Assembly: GCA_029973955.1 (NCBI GenBank)
Contig: JARKQJ010000124.1
Location: forward strand, 1 to 64,000
Length of the DNA stretch: 64,000 nucleotides
Reading direction: 5' to 3'
Origin: Paludibaculum sp.
GTDB taxonomy: Bacteria; Acidobacteriota; Terriglobia; Bryobacterales; Bryobacteraceae
Position numbers and translations under genes: made by a program. The notes under the pieces are model-generated. The model saw nothing but the letters and a program-made list of their open reading frames with translations, searched no databases and was not told the DNA's origin. Shown piece by piece: positions 52,444 to 61,180 of this stretch. Every line of letters begins with the position of its first letter. Within the stretch, counting starts at the first letter, position 1.

Positions 52444-55400
52444 TCAGAAAGTCAGCCGCAGCCCGAATCGGAACAGCCGCTCGTCGATGCCCTCGCGTCC
52501 GGTATTCTGCACGCTCGTGATTACCGTGTAGCCGTTCAGATTCCTGATCGATCCATCGGCGTTCAACTGCATGTTGCTCACCGTGGCGCCCGGCGCCGCG
52601 AAGTGCGGCGTGTTCGTTACGTTGAACGCCTCGGCGCGGAACTGCGCGCGGAAGCGCTCCGTGATCCGGAACTCCCGGAACACGCTCGCATCCAGGTTCG
52701 CCAGACCCGGCGCCCGCACCACGTTGAAGCCCGAACTGCCGAAGCGCGCGTCCGTCACCACGCCGAAGGCAAACGGGTCAAACCAGCTGTTCGGCGTCCC
52801 CAGGATTTCCACTTTCTGCCTGACCAGGTCCGCCGTCTGCGCGTTGCCCGGCGCATTCAACGACGTCGCCGAAGTCGTCACCGTGAACGGCGGCCCCGAA
52901 TACAGCACCAGCAGCGAATTCAATTGCCAGCCGCCCAGCAACGCTCCAGCGAAGCCTTGCTCCGCCCACTTCCTGCCCTTGCCGAACGGCAGTTCCCACG
53001 TGGCCGACGCGGTGAACTGGTGCGGCCGGTCGTAGCTTTGCACGGCTTTGTTCAGGAGTTGGTAGGCCGGCGTCGCATCCGAGTAGCCGTCCACGCCGGT
53101 TGTGTTCCCGTTCGGGCCCAGCGCCTTGCTCCACATGTACGTGAACTTCGTCGTGAACCCGCGCGCGAAGCGCCGGTTCAGCGAACTTTCAAACGCATTG
53201 AACGACGACGTGAAGCCGAACATGTCTGAAAAGTAGTTGGTCGTCGCAGTGCGGCCGAACGCCTGGTTCAATACCATGCTGGGCGTGCCGCCGCCAATGT
53301 AGCCGTAGTTCGAATTCCAGCGGTTCTGCATGTGCCTCATGCCGTTGGCGACATATCCGGCCTCGGCCACCCAGCCATCCCGGAATTCCTTCTGGACCAT
53401 GAAGTTGTAGCTCTGCACATAGCCCCGGCGGAAATTCGGATCGAAAATCTCCACGCCGATCGTGCCCGGCAGCGTAACGCTCCCCGCGCTCAGGTTCGGC
53501 GCAGTGATCGCGGGAATGCCATCCCCCAGCTTGCTCGATGGCTGGAAGCTGTTCACGCCCACCGCCTGGAACATCGTCTGTACGGGATAGCTGTGCAGCG
53601 CGTTTCTGCCGATGTTCACCGGGTCGTAGGCGATGCCGTACCCGGCGCGGACCACCAGTGTGTTGCTGAGCCGGTAAGCCAAACCCACACGCGGGGCAAA
53701 GTAGCTCTTGCCCATGTTGATCACGCCGCAATCCGTCGGATTTGAGCCGGTTCCGCAGAACTTCATTGTGTTTGTCGCGAAGTCGTACACTTCCATGCCC
53801 CGGTTGGCCCGGTGGGGCACGCCGAAGTAGTCCCACCGCAGTCCATAGGACAGCGTCAGCTTCGGATTCAGTTGCCACTTGTCGCGCACATACAGGCTCA
53901 CCGCCTGCACGCGCTCCGTGTTCTCTTCCCACATCACCGTCTTGGAAATCCCCGAAGGCAGGCCCAGCATGAAGGCTGCGTAGGCGTTGTAGTTGTCCGT
54001 CGCTCCGCCCCGGATGCCCGTAATGCCGGCCGTGAAATCGAACTGTCCGGACTGCGCGCCCGCCGAGTTCGGTTCGTTGCCCGTCAGACTCACCCGCATC
54101 GAATCGAAGCCGAAGCGGATCTGGTGCGTGCCCTTCATCCACGATGCGTTCGCCACATACTGCGACTGCGGGCTGTGGTAGTACCACGGCGAATTGCTGT
54201 TCCCCCGGCCCAGCGTCGTGAAACCGCTGATCGTGAACGCCGGCCAGCCGCCCTGGTAGGTCGCGCCGCCGTTCGTCCCCGGCAGTTTCAGATAATCCGA
54301 GCCCAGGTTCTCGCTCAGCCGGATCGGGTTCGCACCCGCGTCATACAGCGTGTAGCCCACGTTTGCGTCGACGATGAACTTCGGCGTCAGCGTGTATACG
54401 CCCGCGAACGTCGTGCTGATTGTGTGCCCCTGCGATTGCCCGTCGTAAGTGCACCGCCCCACGCCGCCGCCGCCCAGGTCGCCCAGAATCGCCGGATCCT
54501 GGCACGACCAGTACAGCGTGCTCACCCGCGCGCTCAGCCCCAGCTTGCTCGTGGCGTTCCAGTTCACCTTCGAGTCGAAGGTCTTCCGGTCGAACATGCT
54601 CGGCCCGCTCACAAACAGGTTGTTCGCAATCCCACTCCCGATGTTCGGCAGCGGCGTCAGCCCCGCCAGCGTCTTTGCCGTCGCATCCAGTCGCGCCGTC
54701 GGGATGATGTTGCCGCTGAATGGCGCGCGGCCTGAGCCGTCCAATGAGCCGGTAAGCGGGTCGTAAATCACCCGCGTCGATTGCGAGAAGTCTCCCGTTC
54801 GCATCGCCGCCGTCGGCACCGACGCCGTACTCGTCCATGACGCCTGCCGGTCGAATGTGCCCTCGAACGAGGCGAAGTAAAACAGTTTGTTCTTGACGAT
54901 CGGCCCGCCCAACGTCCCGCCAAACTGGTTCACCACGCGCTTGTCTTTGTCCCTGCCCACCGGCAGGAAGTACGGCCGCGCCTTCAGGTGCTGGTCTGTG
55001 TGATACTCGTAGCCCGATCCGTGCAACTCGTTGGTCCCGCCCTTGATCTGCACGTTCACCGCCACGCCGCCGGCATAACCCTGCTCGGCGTCGAAGCTGT
55101 TTGATACCACGTTCACTGACTCAATCGCATCCATCGACGGCACATAACCGGACACATGCGGCAGCCACGGATGCCCCGTCGTCGCGCCATCCACCCGGAA
55201 ATTCGCCGATTGGCCGTTCGTCCCGTTGGCATTCACCTGCAGCGATCGTGATGGATTCGCCGGCACCGAGTGTGCGTTCACCGGCAACGCCATGCCCGGC
55301 ACCGTGATCAGAAGGCTCTGGTAGTTCCGCGTGAAGGGCACCGGCAGATTCAGCAGCGAGGTGCTTCCAATCTCCTGCCGTACATCGGCGCTGTCCGTTT

Positions 55401-55791
55401 GCAGCACCGCCGCCCCGGCGCTCACCTTCAGGATCTCCGTCACTACCCCGACGTTCAGTCCAACGTCCACGCGCACCACGTTGTTTGCCGCCACCGCCAC
55501 GCCTTCCTGCGTGATCGGCTGGAATCCCTTGGCGGTCACTGTCACGTTGTATGTGCCCGCCGGCAACGTGCTCGCCGAGTAAAGCCCGGCCTCATTCGTG
55601 GTCACCTGCCATTCCTGTGCCGTGCCCTGATTGACGATCTTCACCGCTGCGTTCGGAACTGCCGCGCGTGAGGGGTCCGTCACGTTTCCCACAAGGGAGC
55701 CGTAGAGAACCTGCGCTTCCGCGCTGGGCGCCCAAACGCAACCGCCAATCACCACGGCAGCAGCCAGCATCAACTTCGCGCTTCGAGTCAT
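52444..55791 (-). CDS. TonB-dependent receptor, Oar-like
   Basis: A 1,115-residue outer-membrane protein with a signal peptide (ending WAPSAEAQ) and a carboxypeptidase-regulatory-like domain (about 28-115, GNVTDPSRAAVPNA, LPAGTYNVTV). A plug-like region follows (NFRVDGATTGHPWLP), then a long beta-barrel ending RLFRFGLRLTF. AGGA lies about 8 nt before the ATG. It is paralogous to 9871-13356 in layout but diverged in sequence. The adjacent sugar isomerase and esterase suggest a carbohydrate ligand, though the strong terminator shows they are regulated apart. Confidence 0.9.
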   Translation of the reverse strand: MTRSAKLMLAAAVVIGGCVWAPSAEAQVLYGSLVGNVTDPSRAAVPNAAVKIVNQGTAQEWQVTTNEAGLYSASTLPAGTYNVTVTAKGFQPITQEGVAVAANNVVRVDVGLNVGVVTEILKVSAGAAVLQTDSADVRQEIGSTSLLNLPVPFTRNYQSLLITVPGMALPVNAHSVPANPSRSLQVNANGTNGQSANFRVDGATTGHPWLPHVSGYVPSMDAIESVNVVSNSFDAEQGYAGGVAVNVQIKGGTNELHGSGYEYHTDQHLKARPYFLPVGRDKDKRVVNQFGGTLGGPIVKNKLFYFASFEGTFDRQASWTSTASVPTAAMRTGDFSQSTRVIYDPLTGSLDGSGRAPFSGNIIPTARLDATAKTLAGLTPLPNIGSGIANNLFVSGPSMFDRKTFDSKVNWNATSKLGLSARVSTLYWSCQDPAILGDLGGGGVGRCTYDGQSQGHTISTTFAGVYTLTPKFIVDANVGYTLYDAGANPIRLSENLGSDYLKLPGTNGGATYQGGWPAFTISGFTTLGRGNSNSPWYYHSPQSQYVANASWMKGTHQIRFGFDSMRVSLTGNEPNSAGAQSGQFDFTAGITGIRGGATDNYNAYAAFMLGLPSGISKTVMWEENTERVQAVSLYVRDKWQLNPKLTLSYGLRWDYFGVPHRANRGMEVYDFATNTMKFCGTGSNPTDCGVINMGKSYFAPRVGLAYRLSNTLVVRAGYGIAYDPVNIGRNALHSYPVQTMFQAVGVNSFQPSSKLGDGIPAITAPNLSAGSVTLPGTIGVEIFDPNFRRGYVQSYNFMVQKEFRDGWVAEAGYVANGMRHMQNRWNSNYGYIGGGTPSMVLNQAFGRTATTNYFSDMFGFTSSFNAFESSLNRRFARGFTTKFTYMWSKALGPNGNTTGVDGYSDATPAYQLLNKAVQSYDRPHQFTASATWELPFGKGRKWAEQGFAGALLGGWQLNSLLVLYSGPPFTVTTSATSLNAPGNAQTADLVRQKVEILGTPNSWFDPFAFGVVTDARFGSSGFNVVRAPGLANLDASVFREFRITERFRAQFRAEAFNVTNTPHFAAPGATVSNMQLNADGSIRNLNGYTVITSVQNTGREGIDERLFRFGLRLTF

Positions 55792-55984
55792 GGGTACTTC
55801 CTTTCCAAGCCTGAGGCCCAGGCCTACCCCTGTTCTGCCCCGCCTGGCTTCGTCTGGCTTGTGTCTGCGCTTCTTGCCTGCTGCCTTCCGCGAGATTCTT
55901 CGGTGGGTTCGCGGCGCACCCCGCGCGTCCTGCCCGCCAGCGCCTCTCCGGCCCGGCCTCGTTACAGATCCCGACCGGCTGCCG

Positions 55985-56014
55985 GCGGATCGCCCATCCG
56001 CGATGCCCGCGGAT
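55985..56014. repeat. Three alternating half-sites upstream of the TonB receptor
   Basis: GCGGAT (55985-55990), ATCCGCG (55996-56002) and CGCGGAT (56008-56014) are separated by 5 nt each, so the middle element can pair with either neighbour. The site lies about 200 nt upstream of the receptor start. It could be an operator or alternative RNA hairpins; no T-run follows. A 10-bp palindrome, GGATATATCC, is at 56099-56108. Confidence 0.4.
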
Positions 56015-56208
56015 TACTTGACTTCGCACGGGAGTGCAATCGATGTTGTTACGCCCCGTGAAGCCTTCTGCCCCCAAAATTACACCGATTTCCAGTCCGG
56101 ATATATCCTGTCTTTCGTCAGGTTGTCCGCGTGGCTTTCGCGCTTCCCCAAGCCCATGCACCACGCTGCGCGCCCCGGTCGCCTGGCGTTTCGAATCGAA
56201 CGGCCCAA

Positions 56209-56469
56209 TCATACGGATCGGGCACGTGCCGTCCCCATATATAGTTCGGGTGGGAGCCCTCCGAAATCGCTGGTCGTCTTTGGCGCTGCGGTGACGGTCA
56301 CGCCGGTTTCCGGAGCAAGCCAGTGCGCCGCGAATACCGTATTGACCACCCTGGCGGCCGGAGGCTTCTTCTGAAGTTCCTCGGCGCCGCTCGTCGAGAA
56401 GCCAAATGCGAGTTGGAAGTCTGGTCCCAAGGCGTTCGCCACATCGATATCCGGATCTTCACTGGATGG
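56209..56469 (-). pseudogene. Remnant of NADPH-dependent oxidoreductase (COG2085/F420-reductase-like)
   Basis: The minus-strand frame reads DVANALGPDFQLAFGF, then TSGAEELQKKPPAARVV, then NTVFAAH. This is the characteristic middle of NADP-dependent F420-reductase-like proteins (SGAEELQ...ARVVKAFNTVFA). Three residues, KAF, are missing between VV and NTVFA, the N-terminal Rossmann part is absent, and similarity fades after NTVFAAH. No start or Shine-Dalgarno is evident. It lies downstream of hemH on the same strand and looks like a deletion relic. Confidence 0.6.
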
Positions 56470-56484
56470 CTTGCGCGGGTGACT

Positions 56485-57531
56485 CTATGCCGGAGCAAGT
56501 CTGCCAGGCGTACCGTCCAGTCGACCGCATGCCCTGGCTACGAGACAACATTCGGGTTTACAGGAATCGCAACCTGGGCCCAACTTCCCCAGCGCGCGTC
56601 GTTGTTGACCGCTCGTGCGCTCCAGAATCAGTTCGCGGATCATCGATACCAATGCCGGATGCACGCCCACTGTCGCGGCTCTGACCAGGTTGACGCCCAA
56701 CTCCCGGCACAGCGCCGCCGCCTCGGTGTCCAGGTCGTAGATCACCTCCATGTGATCGGAGAGAAAACCTATGGGCTGGACCACTATGTCCGTCAAGCCC
56801 CCTGAGGAGTGAAGTTGGCGGATGTAGTCACAGATGTCGGGACCGAGCCAAGGCTGTGAGGGAGCACCGCTCCGGCTCTGATAGACCAGCGGTGCATCAG
56901 GCCGGCCCAATATCTGGCACACCAGTTGGCACGACTCGCGGAGTTGCTCCTCGTAAGGGCTCACCTCCGACATCGAGAGTGGGATGCTGTGGGCGGTGAA
57001 CACAACAGGCGCTGAAGCGCGCCGTGCGGGCGGAACCTGCTGCAGCGCCGCACGGACGCGGTCGGCCGCAGCGGCGATGAAGCCGGGATGGTTATGGTAG
57101 GTCCTCAGCTTGTGGATCTCAGGAGCATCCGGCCCAATCTCCATCCGCGCCCGTTCGATGTCCTCCCGATATTGGCGGCAACCCGAATAGGATCCAAACG
57201 CCGAGGTGACGAAAGCCAGAGCGCTACGCACCCCGTCTGCCCGCATCTGCCGCAACGTGTCGGCCAGCATGGGATGCCAGTTCCGGTTTCCCCAGTAGAC
57301 AGGAAGCGAGGGACCATGCACTTGGAATTCGCGCTCCAGGGCCGCGATCAAAGCCCGGTTCTGGTCGTTGATGGGGCTCCTGCCTCCAAAGTGATAATAG
57401 TGCTCGGCCACCTGAAGCATTCGCTGGCGGGGCACGTTCTTTCCGCGCAGCACATTCTCGAGGAACGGGATCACATCTTCCCGCCCTTCCGGTCCGCCGA
57501 ACGAAACGATTAGCAGTGCGTCATACGTCAT
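56485..57531 (-). CDS. hemH: Ferrochelatase (possibly coproporphyrin type, iron-sulfur)
   Basis: A 348-residue enzyme inserting Fe2+ into a porphyrin at the last or penultimate step of heme synthesis. The catalytic His is in TAHSIP and the conserved Glu in DHMEVIYDLD. C118 in SGCRQY together with C321-x2-C324-x4-C329 near the C-terminus matches the ligand pattern of [2Fe-2S] ferrochelatases of Actinobacteria and animals. The start overlaps the upstream SDR gene by 4 nt. It is the last gene of an eight-gene light/lipid operon, a position that suggests removal of photosensitising porphyrin or supply of heme under light stress (inference). Confidence 0.93.
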   Translation of the reverse strand: MTYDALLIVSFGGPEGREDVIPFLENVLRGKNVPRQRMLQVAEHYYHFGGRSPINDQNRALIAALEREFQVHGPSLPVYWGNRNWHPMLADTLRQMRADGVRSALAFVTSAFGSYSGCRQYREDIERARMEIGPDAPEIHKLRTYHNHPGFIAAAADRVRAALQQVPPARRASAPVVFTAHSIPLSMSEVSPYEEQLRESCQLVCQILGRPDAPLVYQSRSGAPSQPWLGPDICDYIRQLHSSGGLTDIVVQPIGFLSDHMEVIYDLDTEAAALCRELGVNLVRAATVGVHPALVSMIRELILERTSGQQRRALGKLGPGCDSCKPECCLVARACGRLDGTPGRLAPA

Positions 57532-58901
57532 GGATGAGTCTCCTGGCTTTGGGCCGTGATGGCGGCCGCAGCGATTCTACGGAGCATTCCTTCGAACACG
57601 AATTGGTGCAGGGGATACACGGCGTACCAGTAGGCTCGTCCCAACAGGCCGCGGGGGTCGAAACTTGCGGTCTGGCGAATCGTGGTTCCGCCGGAATCAC
57701 CCGACACCGAGAACTCCAGCCACGCGCGTCCAGGCAGTTTCATCTCGGCTGCGAGGCGCAAGCGATGATTCGGCTCAAGTGTTTCCACTCGCCAGAAATC
57801 CACCTGATCTCCGGCGCGGAGGTTCTCAGGATCGCGGCGTCCCCGTCGCAGTCCCACCCCCCCTACGACCCGATCCATGGCGCCGCGCAGCCTCCAAAGC
57901 CAATTGGCGTAGTACCATCCGGTGGCGCCGCCGATCCGGCAGATGGGCTCGAACGCCTTCTCCGGCGGCACTTGTACACGGATTGACCTGGAATCGAACA
58001 GCCAACCCTGTTCTCCCGTGCTCAACGCCCTGGCGATCGCTTCGCGGAATCCGCAAGGGCGAATCGAAAACACAGCCATCGCCGACGGGTCTTCGACCAC
58101 CGTGGAGTGGCGAATGCTGTCAATCAGCTTCCGGCCCACTCGAACGTACAGAGGAGTGACCAGACCCAGCCAGAGGCTGGAAAGCCGGGGTGTGAGCACG
58201 GGCACGGATAGGATCAACCGCTTCAAGAATCGCTGGCGCGCATATTCCCGCATCAGATCGCCATACGAGACGCGATCGGCGCCACCGATCTCGAACACCC
58301 GGCTGACGTCTGAGGGCAGGTCCAAAGCGGCAAGCAGGTAGTCCAGCAGGTCCTGGATGGCAATCGGTTGGGCAGGCACGGACACCCAGCGGGGCGCAAT
58401 CATCATGGGCAGCCGTTCCACCAGGGCTCGGATCATCTCGAAAGAGAGACTGCCGGAGCCAATCACAATCGATGCCCGAAACTCAATGACACTCACTCCG
58501 CTTGCGCGCAGGATCTCCCCTACCTCCTGACGGCTGCGCAGGTGCGCCGACAGTTCCTGGTCGTTTCTGCCGAGTCCGCCGAGGTAGACGACCCGGCGCA
58601 CTCCCGCTTCCCGCGCGGCGTCACCAAAGACACGCGCCGCGGCACGGTCTTCTTCCTCGAAGGAACCCGGCGAGCTCATCGAGTGAACCAGGTAGTAGGC
58701 GGTGTCCACTCCGGTCATGGCGGCTCGAACCGAAGCCGCGTCCAGAACGTCGCCGCGCACGACTTCCGTCCCGGTTGCGGTCCCCAGGGCCTCCGGCCGT
58801 CGCGCCAGACAGCGGACCCGATGGCCGCCCGCCACGAGGGCTTTCAATAACTCTCCACCGACGTATCCGGTGGCGCCCGTGAGCAGGATGAGAGGTTTCA
58901 T
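57528..58901 (-). CDS. SDR-family NAD(P)-binding protein fused to DUF2867
   Basis: A 457-residue protein. Residues 1-300 are an atypical SDR (GATGYVGG at 9-16, YYLVHSM, with an RQEVGEIL helix), and 310-450 form a DUF2867 SRPBCC-like domain (VPPEKAFEPI, WRVETLEPNHRLRLAAEMKLPG, FDPRGLLGRAYWY). This fusion is typical of genes in light- or singlet-oxygen-induced clusters. Its ATG overlaps the truncated photolyase stop (ATGA), and its stop overlaps the hemH start. The substrate is unknown; a hydrophobic ligand would suit the SRPBCC domain. Confidence 0.85.
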   Translation of the reverse strand: MKPLILLTGATGYVGGELLKALVAGGHRVRCLARRPEALGTATGTEVVRGDVLDAASVRAAMTGVDTAYYLVHSMSSPGSFEEEDRAAARVFGDAAREAGVRRVVYLGGLGRNDQELSAHLRSRQEVGEILRASGVSVIEFRASIVIGSGSLSFEMIRALVERLPMMIAPRWVSVPAQPIAIQDLLDYLLAALDLPSDVSRVFEIGGADRVSYGDLMREYARQRFLKRLILSVPVLTPRLSSLWLGLVTPLYVRVGRKLIDSIRHSTVVEDPSAMAVFSIRPCGFREAIARALSTGEQGWLFDSRSIRVQVPPEKAFEPICRIGGATGWYYANWLWRLRGAMDRVVGGVGLRRGRRDPENLRAGDQVDFWRVETLEPNHRLRLAAEMKLPGRAWLEFSVSGDSGGTTIRQTASFDPRGLLGRAYWYAVYPLHQFVFEGMLRRIAAAAITAQSQETHP

Positions 58902-59467
58902 GATTTTCTGTTACTCGCTAGTGCGGCGAGTGCGCGATCGCGCGCCTGGCCGTAGTCCGCCACTGGCGGCGGCACGGGTTTCGCCCGGGTCGCTCGCCAG
59001 AAGGCCGCAAACCCCCGGAATGGCTCGCCGCTCTGGCTGTGGGTCGTCCACGGCTCATACAGCAGGCTGGCGTTGAAGCTCTCCGCGAGAAGTCCGCGGG
59101 CGCGCAGCTTCGACTTCAAGTTGCTGCCGCGGGTGACTGCGGCGGGCTCGTAGCGTCGATTCCAGAGCACGGTACCTGCTCCGGTTTCCGCAGCCAGCGA
59201 GCTAAGGGTTTCCTCGGTCGGGCCTCGCCGGAGGATCAGCCGGGAGCCGAATTGTCCCAAGGTAGCGCCTAAATCCGCCAATGAGTGATGCAGCCGCCAT
59301 TTCGAGACCGCCCCCGGCGTCCACGTCCCCTCTTCTTCCGGGGCTCGGACGTAAACCGGAAGCACCGCACGCTTCCGCTTCAGCGCGGCGGCCAGCGCCG
59401 GATGGTCCGACAGGCGCGGGTCCTGCCGAAACCAGACCAGAGTGGGCGACCCACCACTGCCGTTCAC
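58898..59467 (-). CDS. Photolyase-like protein, N-terminal domain only
   Basis: A 189-residue protein matching only the N-terminal alpha/beta domain of the DNA photolyase/cryptochrome family (LVWFRQDPRLSDHPALAAAL, then VLWNRRYEP and the linker LLYEPWTTHSQSGEPFRGFAAFW). A full enzyme needs about 270 more residues forming the FAD-binding catalytic domain, which is absent here and in the flanking sequence. The start is a GTG overlapping the SRPBCC stop (GTGA) with GGAGG 4 nt upstream, and the stop overlaps the SDR start, so the short reading frame is neatly embedded. DNA repair is not possible without FAD; it may bind an antenna chromophore or be a relic. Confidence 0.8.
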   Translation of the reverse strand: MNGSGGSPTLVWFRQDPRLSDHPALAAALKRKRAVLPVYVRAPEEEGTWTPGAVSKWRLHHSLADLGATLGQFGSRLILRRGPTEETLSSLAAETGAGTVLWNRRYEPAAVTRGSNLKSKLRARGLLAESFNASLLYEPWTTHSQSGEPFRGFAAFWRATRAKPVPPPVADYGQARDRALAALASNRKS

Positions 59468-59940
59468 TGCGCCTCCAGCGTCGCGACTCGGAAAAGCTCC
59501 GGGATGCGCTGAGCGCGGTAGCCGAAGATCCTCTCCACGTCGCGCCGGACTTTGAGACGGTGCACCAGTCGGCCGATGATCCCCAAGGGAAGCCGATATC
59601 GGACGATATCCGTCATGAGTGTTCCATCGTCTTTCGGCTCGAATCGGTGCGTGTGATGCCAAAGCTGGTACGGACCGTGCAGTTGAACGTCGGCAAAACG
59701 ATGGGGCGGCTTCCATTCCCGAATCTCGGTCTCCCAACTCACCGGAATGCCGTGCAAGCGTAACCGGTATAGGATTCGAGTTCCCTCGGCGATCTGCATC
59801 GGGCCGGGTGTCAGTATGCGGAATCGCAGCCAGGGTGGTGTGATCTCCTCCAGGTTTCGCGCGTCGGAAAAGAACGCGAACACTTCATCGATGGGCCGGG
59901 GTATCCACTGCCGGCGCCGCAACGTGTGAAACCGGATCAA
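59464..59940 (-). CDS. SRPBCC-family (START-like) protein
   Basis: A 158-residue helix-grip protein with the motifs WIPRPIDEVFAFFSDARNLEEITPPWL and HGPYQLWHHTHRF, as in the coenzyme-Q-binding/polyketide-cyclase group. The TTG at 59940 gives the usual N-terminus MIRFHTLRRR and has AGGAGG about 9 nt upstream; a TTG at 59973 would add 11 residues. It overlaps the cyclopropane synthase gene by 56 nt. Homologues are regular members of photolyase/CFA clusters. A hydrophobic ligand is likely but unknown. Confidence 0.82.
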   Translation of the reverse strand: MIRFHTLRRRQWIPRPIDEVFAFFSDARNLEEITPPWLRFRILTPGPMQIAEGTRILYRLRLHGIPVSWETEIREWKPPHRFADVQLHGPYQLWHHTHRFEPKDDGTLMTDIVRYRLPLGIIGRLVHRLKVRRDVERIFGYRAQRIPELFRVATLEAQ

Positions 59941-61180
59941 TCCTTCGTCCCTCCTCTCCCCAGGGTTCGCCAAACAACTTGCGGGGTGAATGGTTCTTGG
60001 TGAACAGGAGCTGGAAGTCGCCGATATGGCGCTCCAGGAACGCGCCCTCGCAGTAGGCGAAATAGTAGTCCCACATGCGAATGAAACGGTCGTCGAAGCC
60101 CAGAGCCCGGACTTCGTCCAGCGAATTCTGAAACCGCTTCCGCCACTCGGCCAGCGTCCGCGCGTAGTGGGTGCCGATGTCCTCGGCGTGGTAGAGCGAA
60201 AGGCCGGTCACCCTGGCCAGCGAGCGCAGGACTTCACTCACCGACGCCAGCTCCGCCCCAGGGAAAATGTGTTTCTGGATGAAGTCGGCGCTCTGGCGGT
60301 AAGTCCGAAACGCCTGTTCGTTGATGGTGATGGTCTGGAGCAGCATGCTACCGTCCGGCCGCAACAAGCGGTCGCACGCGCCGAAGAAATCATCGTAGTG
60401 GGTCAGTCCCACGGCTTCGAACATCTCGATGCTCACGATTTTGTCGTAGCGGCCGCGGAGGTTTCGATAATCCTCCTGGAGCAACTCGATCCGATCCCGG
60501 CCGGCAATCGAGTCGAAGCGGCGGCGTGCATGCTGGTACTGCTGTTCGCTGATCGTCGTGGTGGTCACGCGGCAACCGTAATGATTTACCGCGTGCTCGG
60601 CGAAGCCGCCCCAGCCTGTGCCGATTTCGAGTACGTGATCTTCCGGGCCAAGGCGCAGCTTCCGGCAGATGCGGTCGAGTTTCTCGAACTGGGCGGCTTC
60701 CAGCGAATCGTCATCCGAAGCGAAGACCGCGCAGGAGTACATCATGCTGCGATCGAGGAACAGGCGGAAGAAGTCGTTGCTCAAATCGTAATGCGCGCCG
60801 ATGTTGCGGCGGCTGCCGGCGATGGAGTTTCCGCGCAGGCGATGAGTCAGGTAGTCCCCCCCACGGCTCAATGCGGTGAGCAGCCGGTTCTGCCCGTCCA
60901 TTCCGGCGAGGTTCCGCACCGCCAGGCGGATCACTGAAACCAAGTCCGGCGAGGACCAGTCGCCATCCATCCATGCCTCTCCGATGGCGACGTCGCCGCC
61001 GAAGACGGCGCGCCGGAAGAACCGGTCCTGGTGGACCACCACGACGGCCCGTAGCGCCGCATCTCCGTCGCCAAACTCCCAGCTCTGGCCGTCCGTAATC
61101 AGTTCGAGCGAGCCTCCGCGCACCGATTCCAGGCTCTTCAGGAAGACGCGCTTAGCGAGGGAGGTGAGAAATGGCTTCAT
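59885..61180 (-). CDS. Cyclopropane-fatty-acyl-phospholipid synthase-type methyltransferase
   Basis: A 431-residue SAM-dependent enzyme of the CFA family: SAM motif VLEIGTGWGGFAEHAV, then TTTISEQQYQHA, IEMFEAVG, and the later FIQKHIFPGAELAS. It acts on unsaturated acyl chains of membrane phospholipids. In light or singlet-oxygen clusters of Proteobacteria, members of this family make cyclopropane, methylated or furan fatty acids; which one applies here cannot be told. Its neighbour at the right edge, a desaturase, could supply the double bond. It overlaps DUF1365 by 29 nt. Confidence 0.9.
   Translation of the reverse strand: MKPFLTSLAKRVFLKSLESVRGGSLELITDGQSWEFGDGDAALRAVVVVHQDRFFRRAVFGGDVAIGEAWMDGDWSSPDLVSVIRLAVRNLAGMDGQNRLLTALSRGGDYLTHRLRGNSIAGSRRNIGAHYDLSNDFFRLFLDRSMMYSCAVFASDDDSLEAAQFEKLDRICRKLRLGPEDHVLEIGTGWGGFAEHAVNHYGCRVTTTTISEQQYQHARRRFDSIAGRDRIELLQEDYRNLRGRYDKIVSIEMFEAVGLTHYDDFFGACDRLLRPDGSMLLQTITINEQAFRTYRQSADFIQKHIFPGAELASVSEVLRSLARVTGLSLYHAEDIGTHYARTLAEWRKRFQNSLDEVRALGFDDRFIRMWDYYFAYCEGAFLERHIGDFQLLFTKNHSPRKLFGEPWGEEGRRIDPVSHVAAPAVDTPAHR

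Larger units (their letters stand above)
55792..56484. other. Long intergenic region between the TonB receptor and hemH
   Basis: These 693 nt hold no intact gene. The right part (56209-56469, minus) is a decayed NADPH-reductase remnant. The left part is presumably the leader and promoter of the receptor (minus) and holds the half-site repeats at 55985-56014. The 194- and 206-residue open frames here lack any protein-like features. Confidence 0.6.

Noticed and set aside
55592-56374. Open frames of 194 and 206 residues in the intergenic region before the second TonB receptor
   Set aside because: No Shine-Dalgarno, no family motif, biased composition, and one overlaps the receptor signal peptide out of frame.
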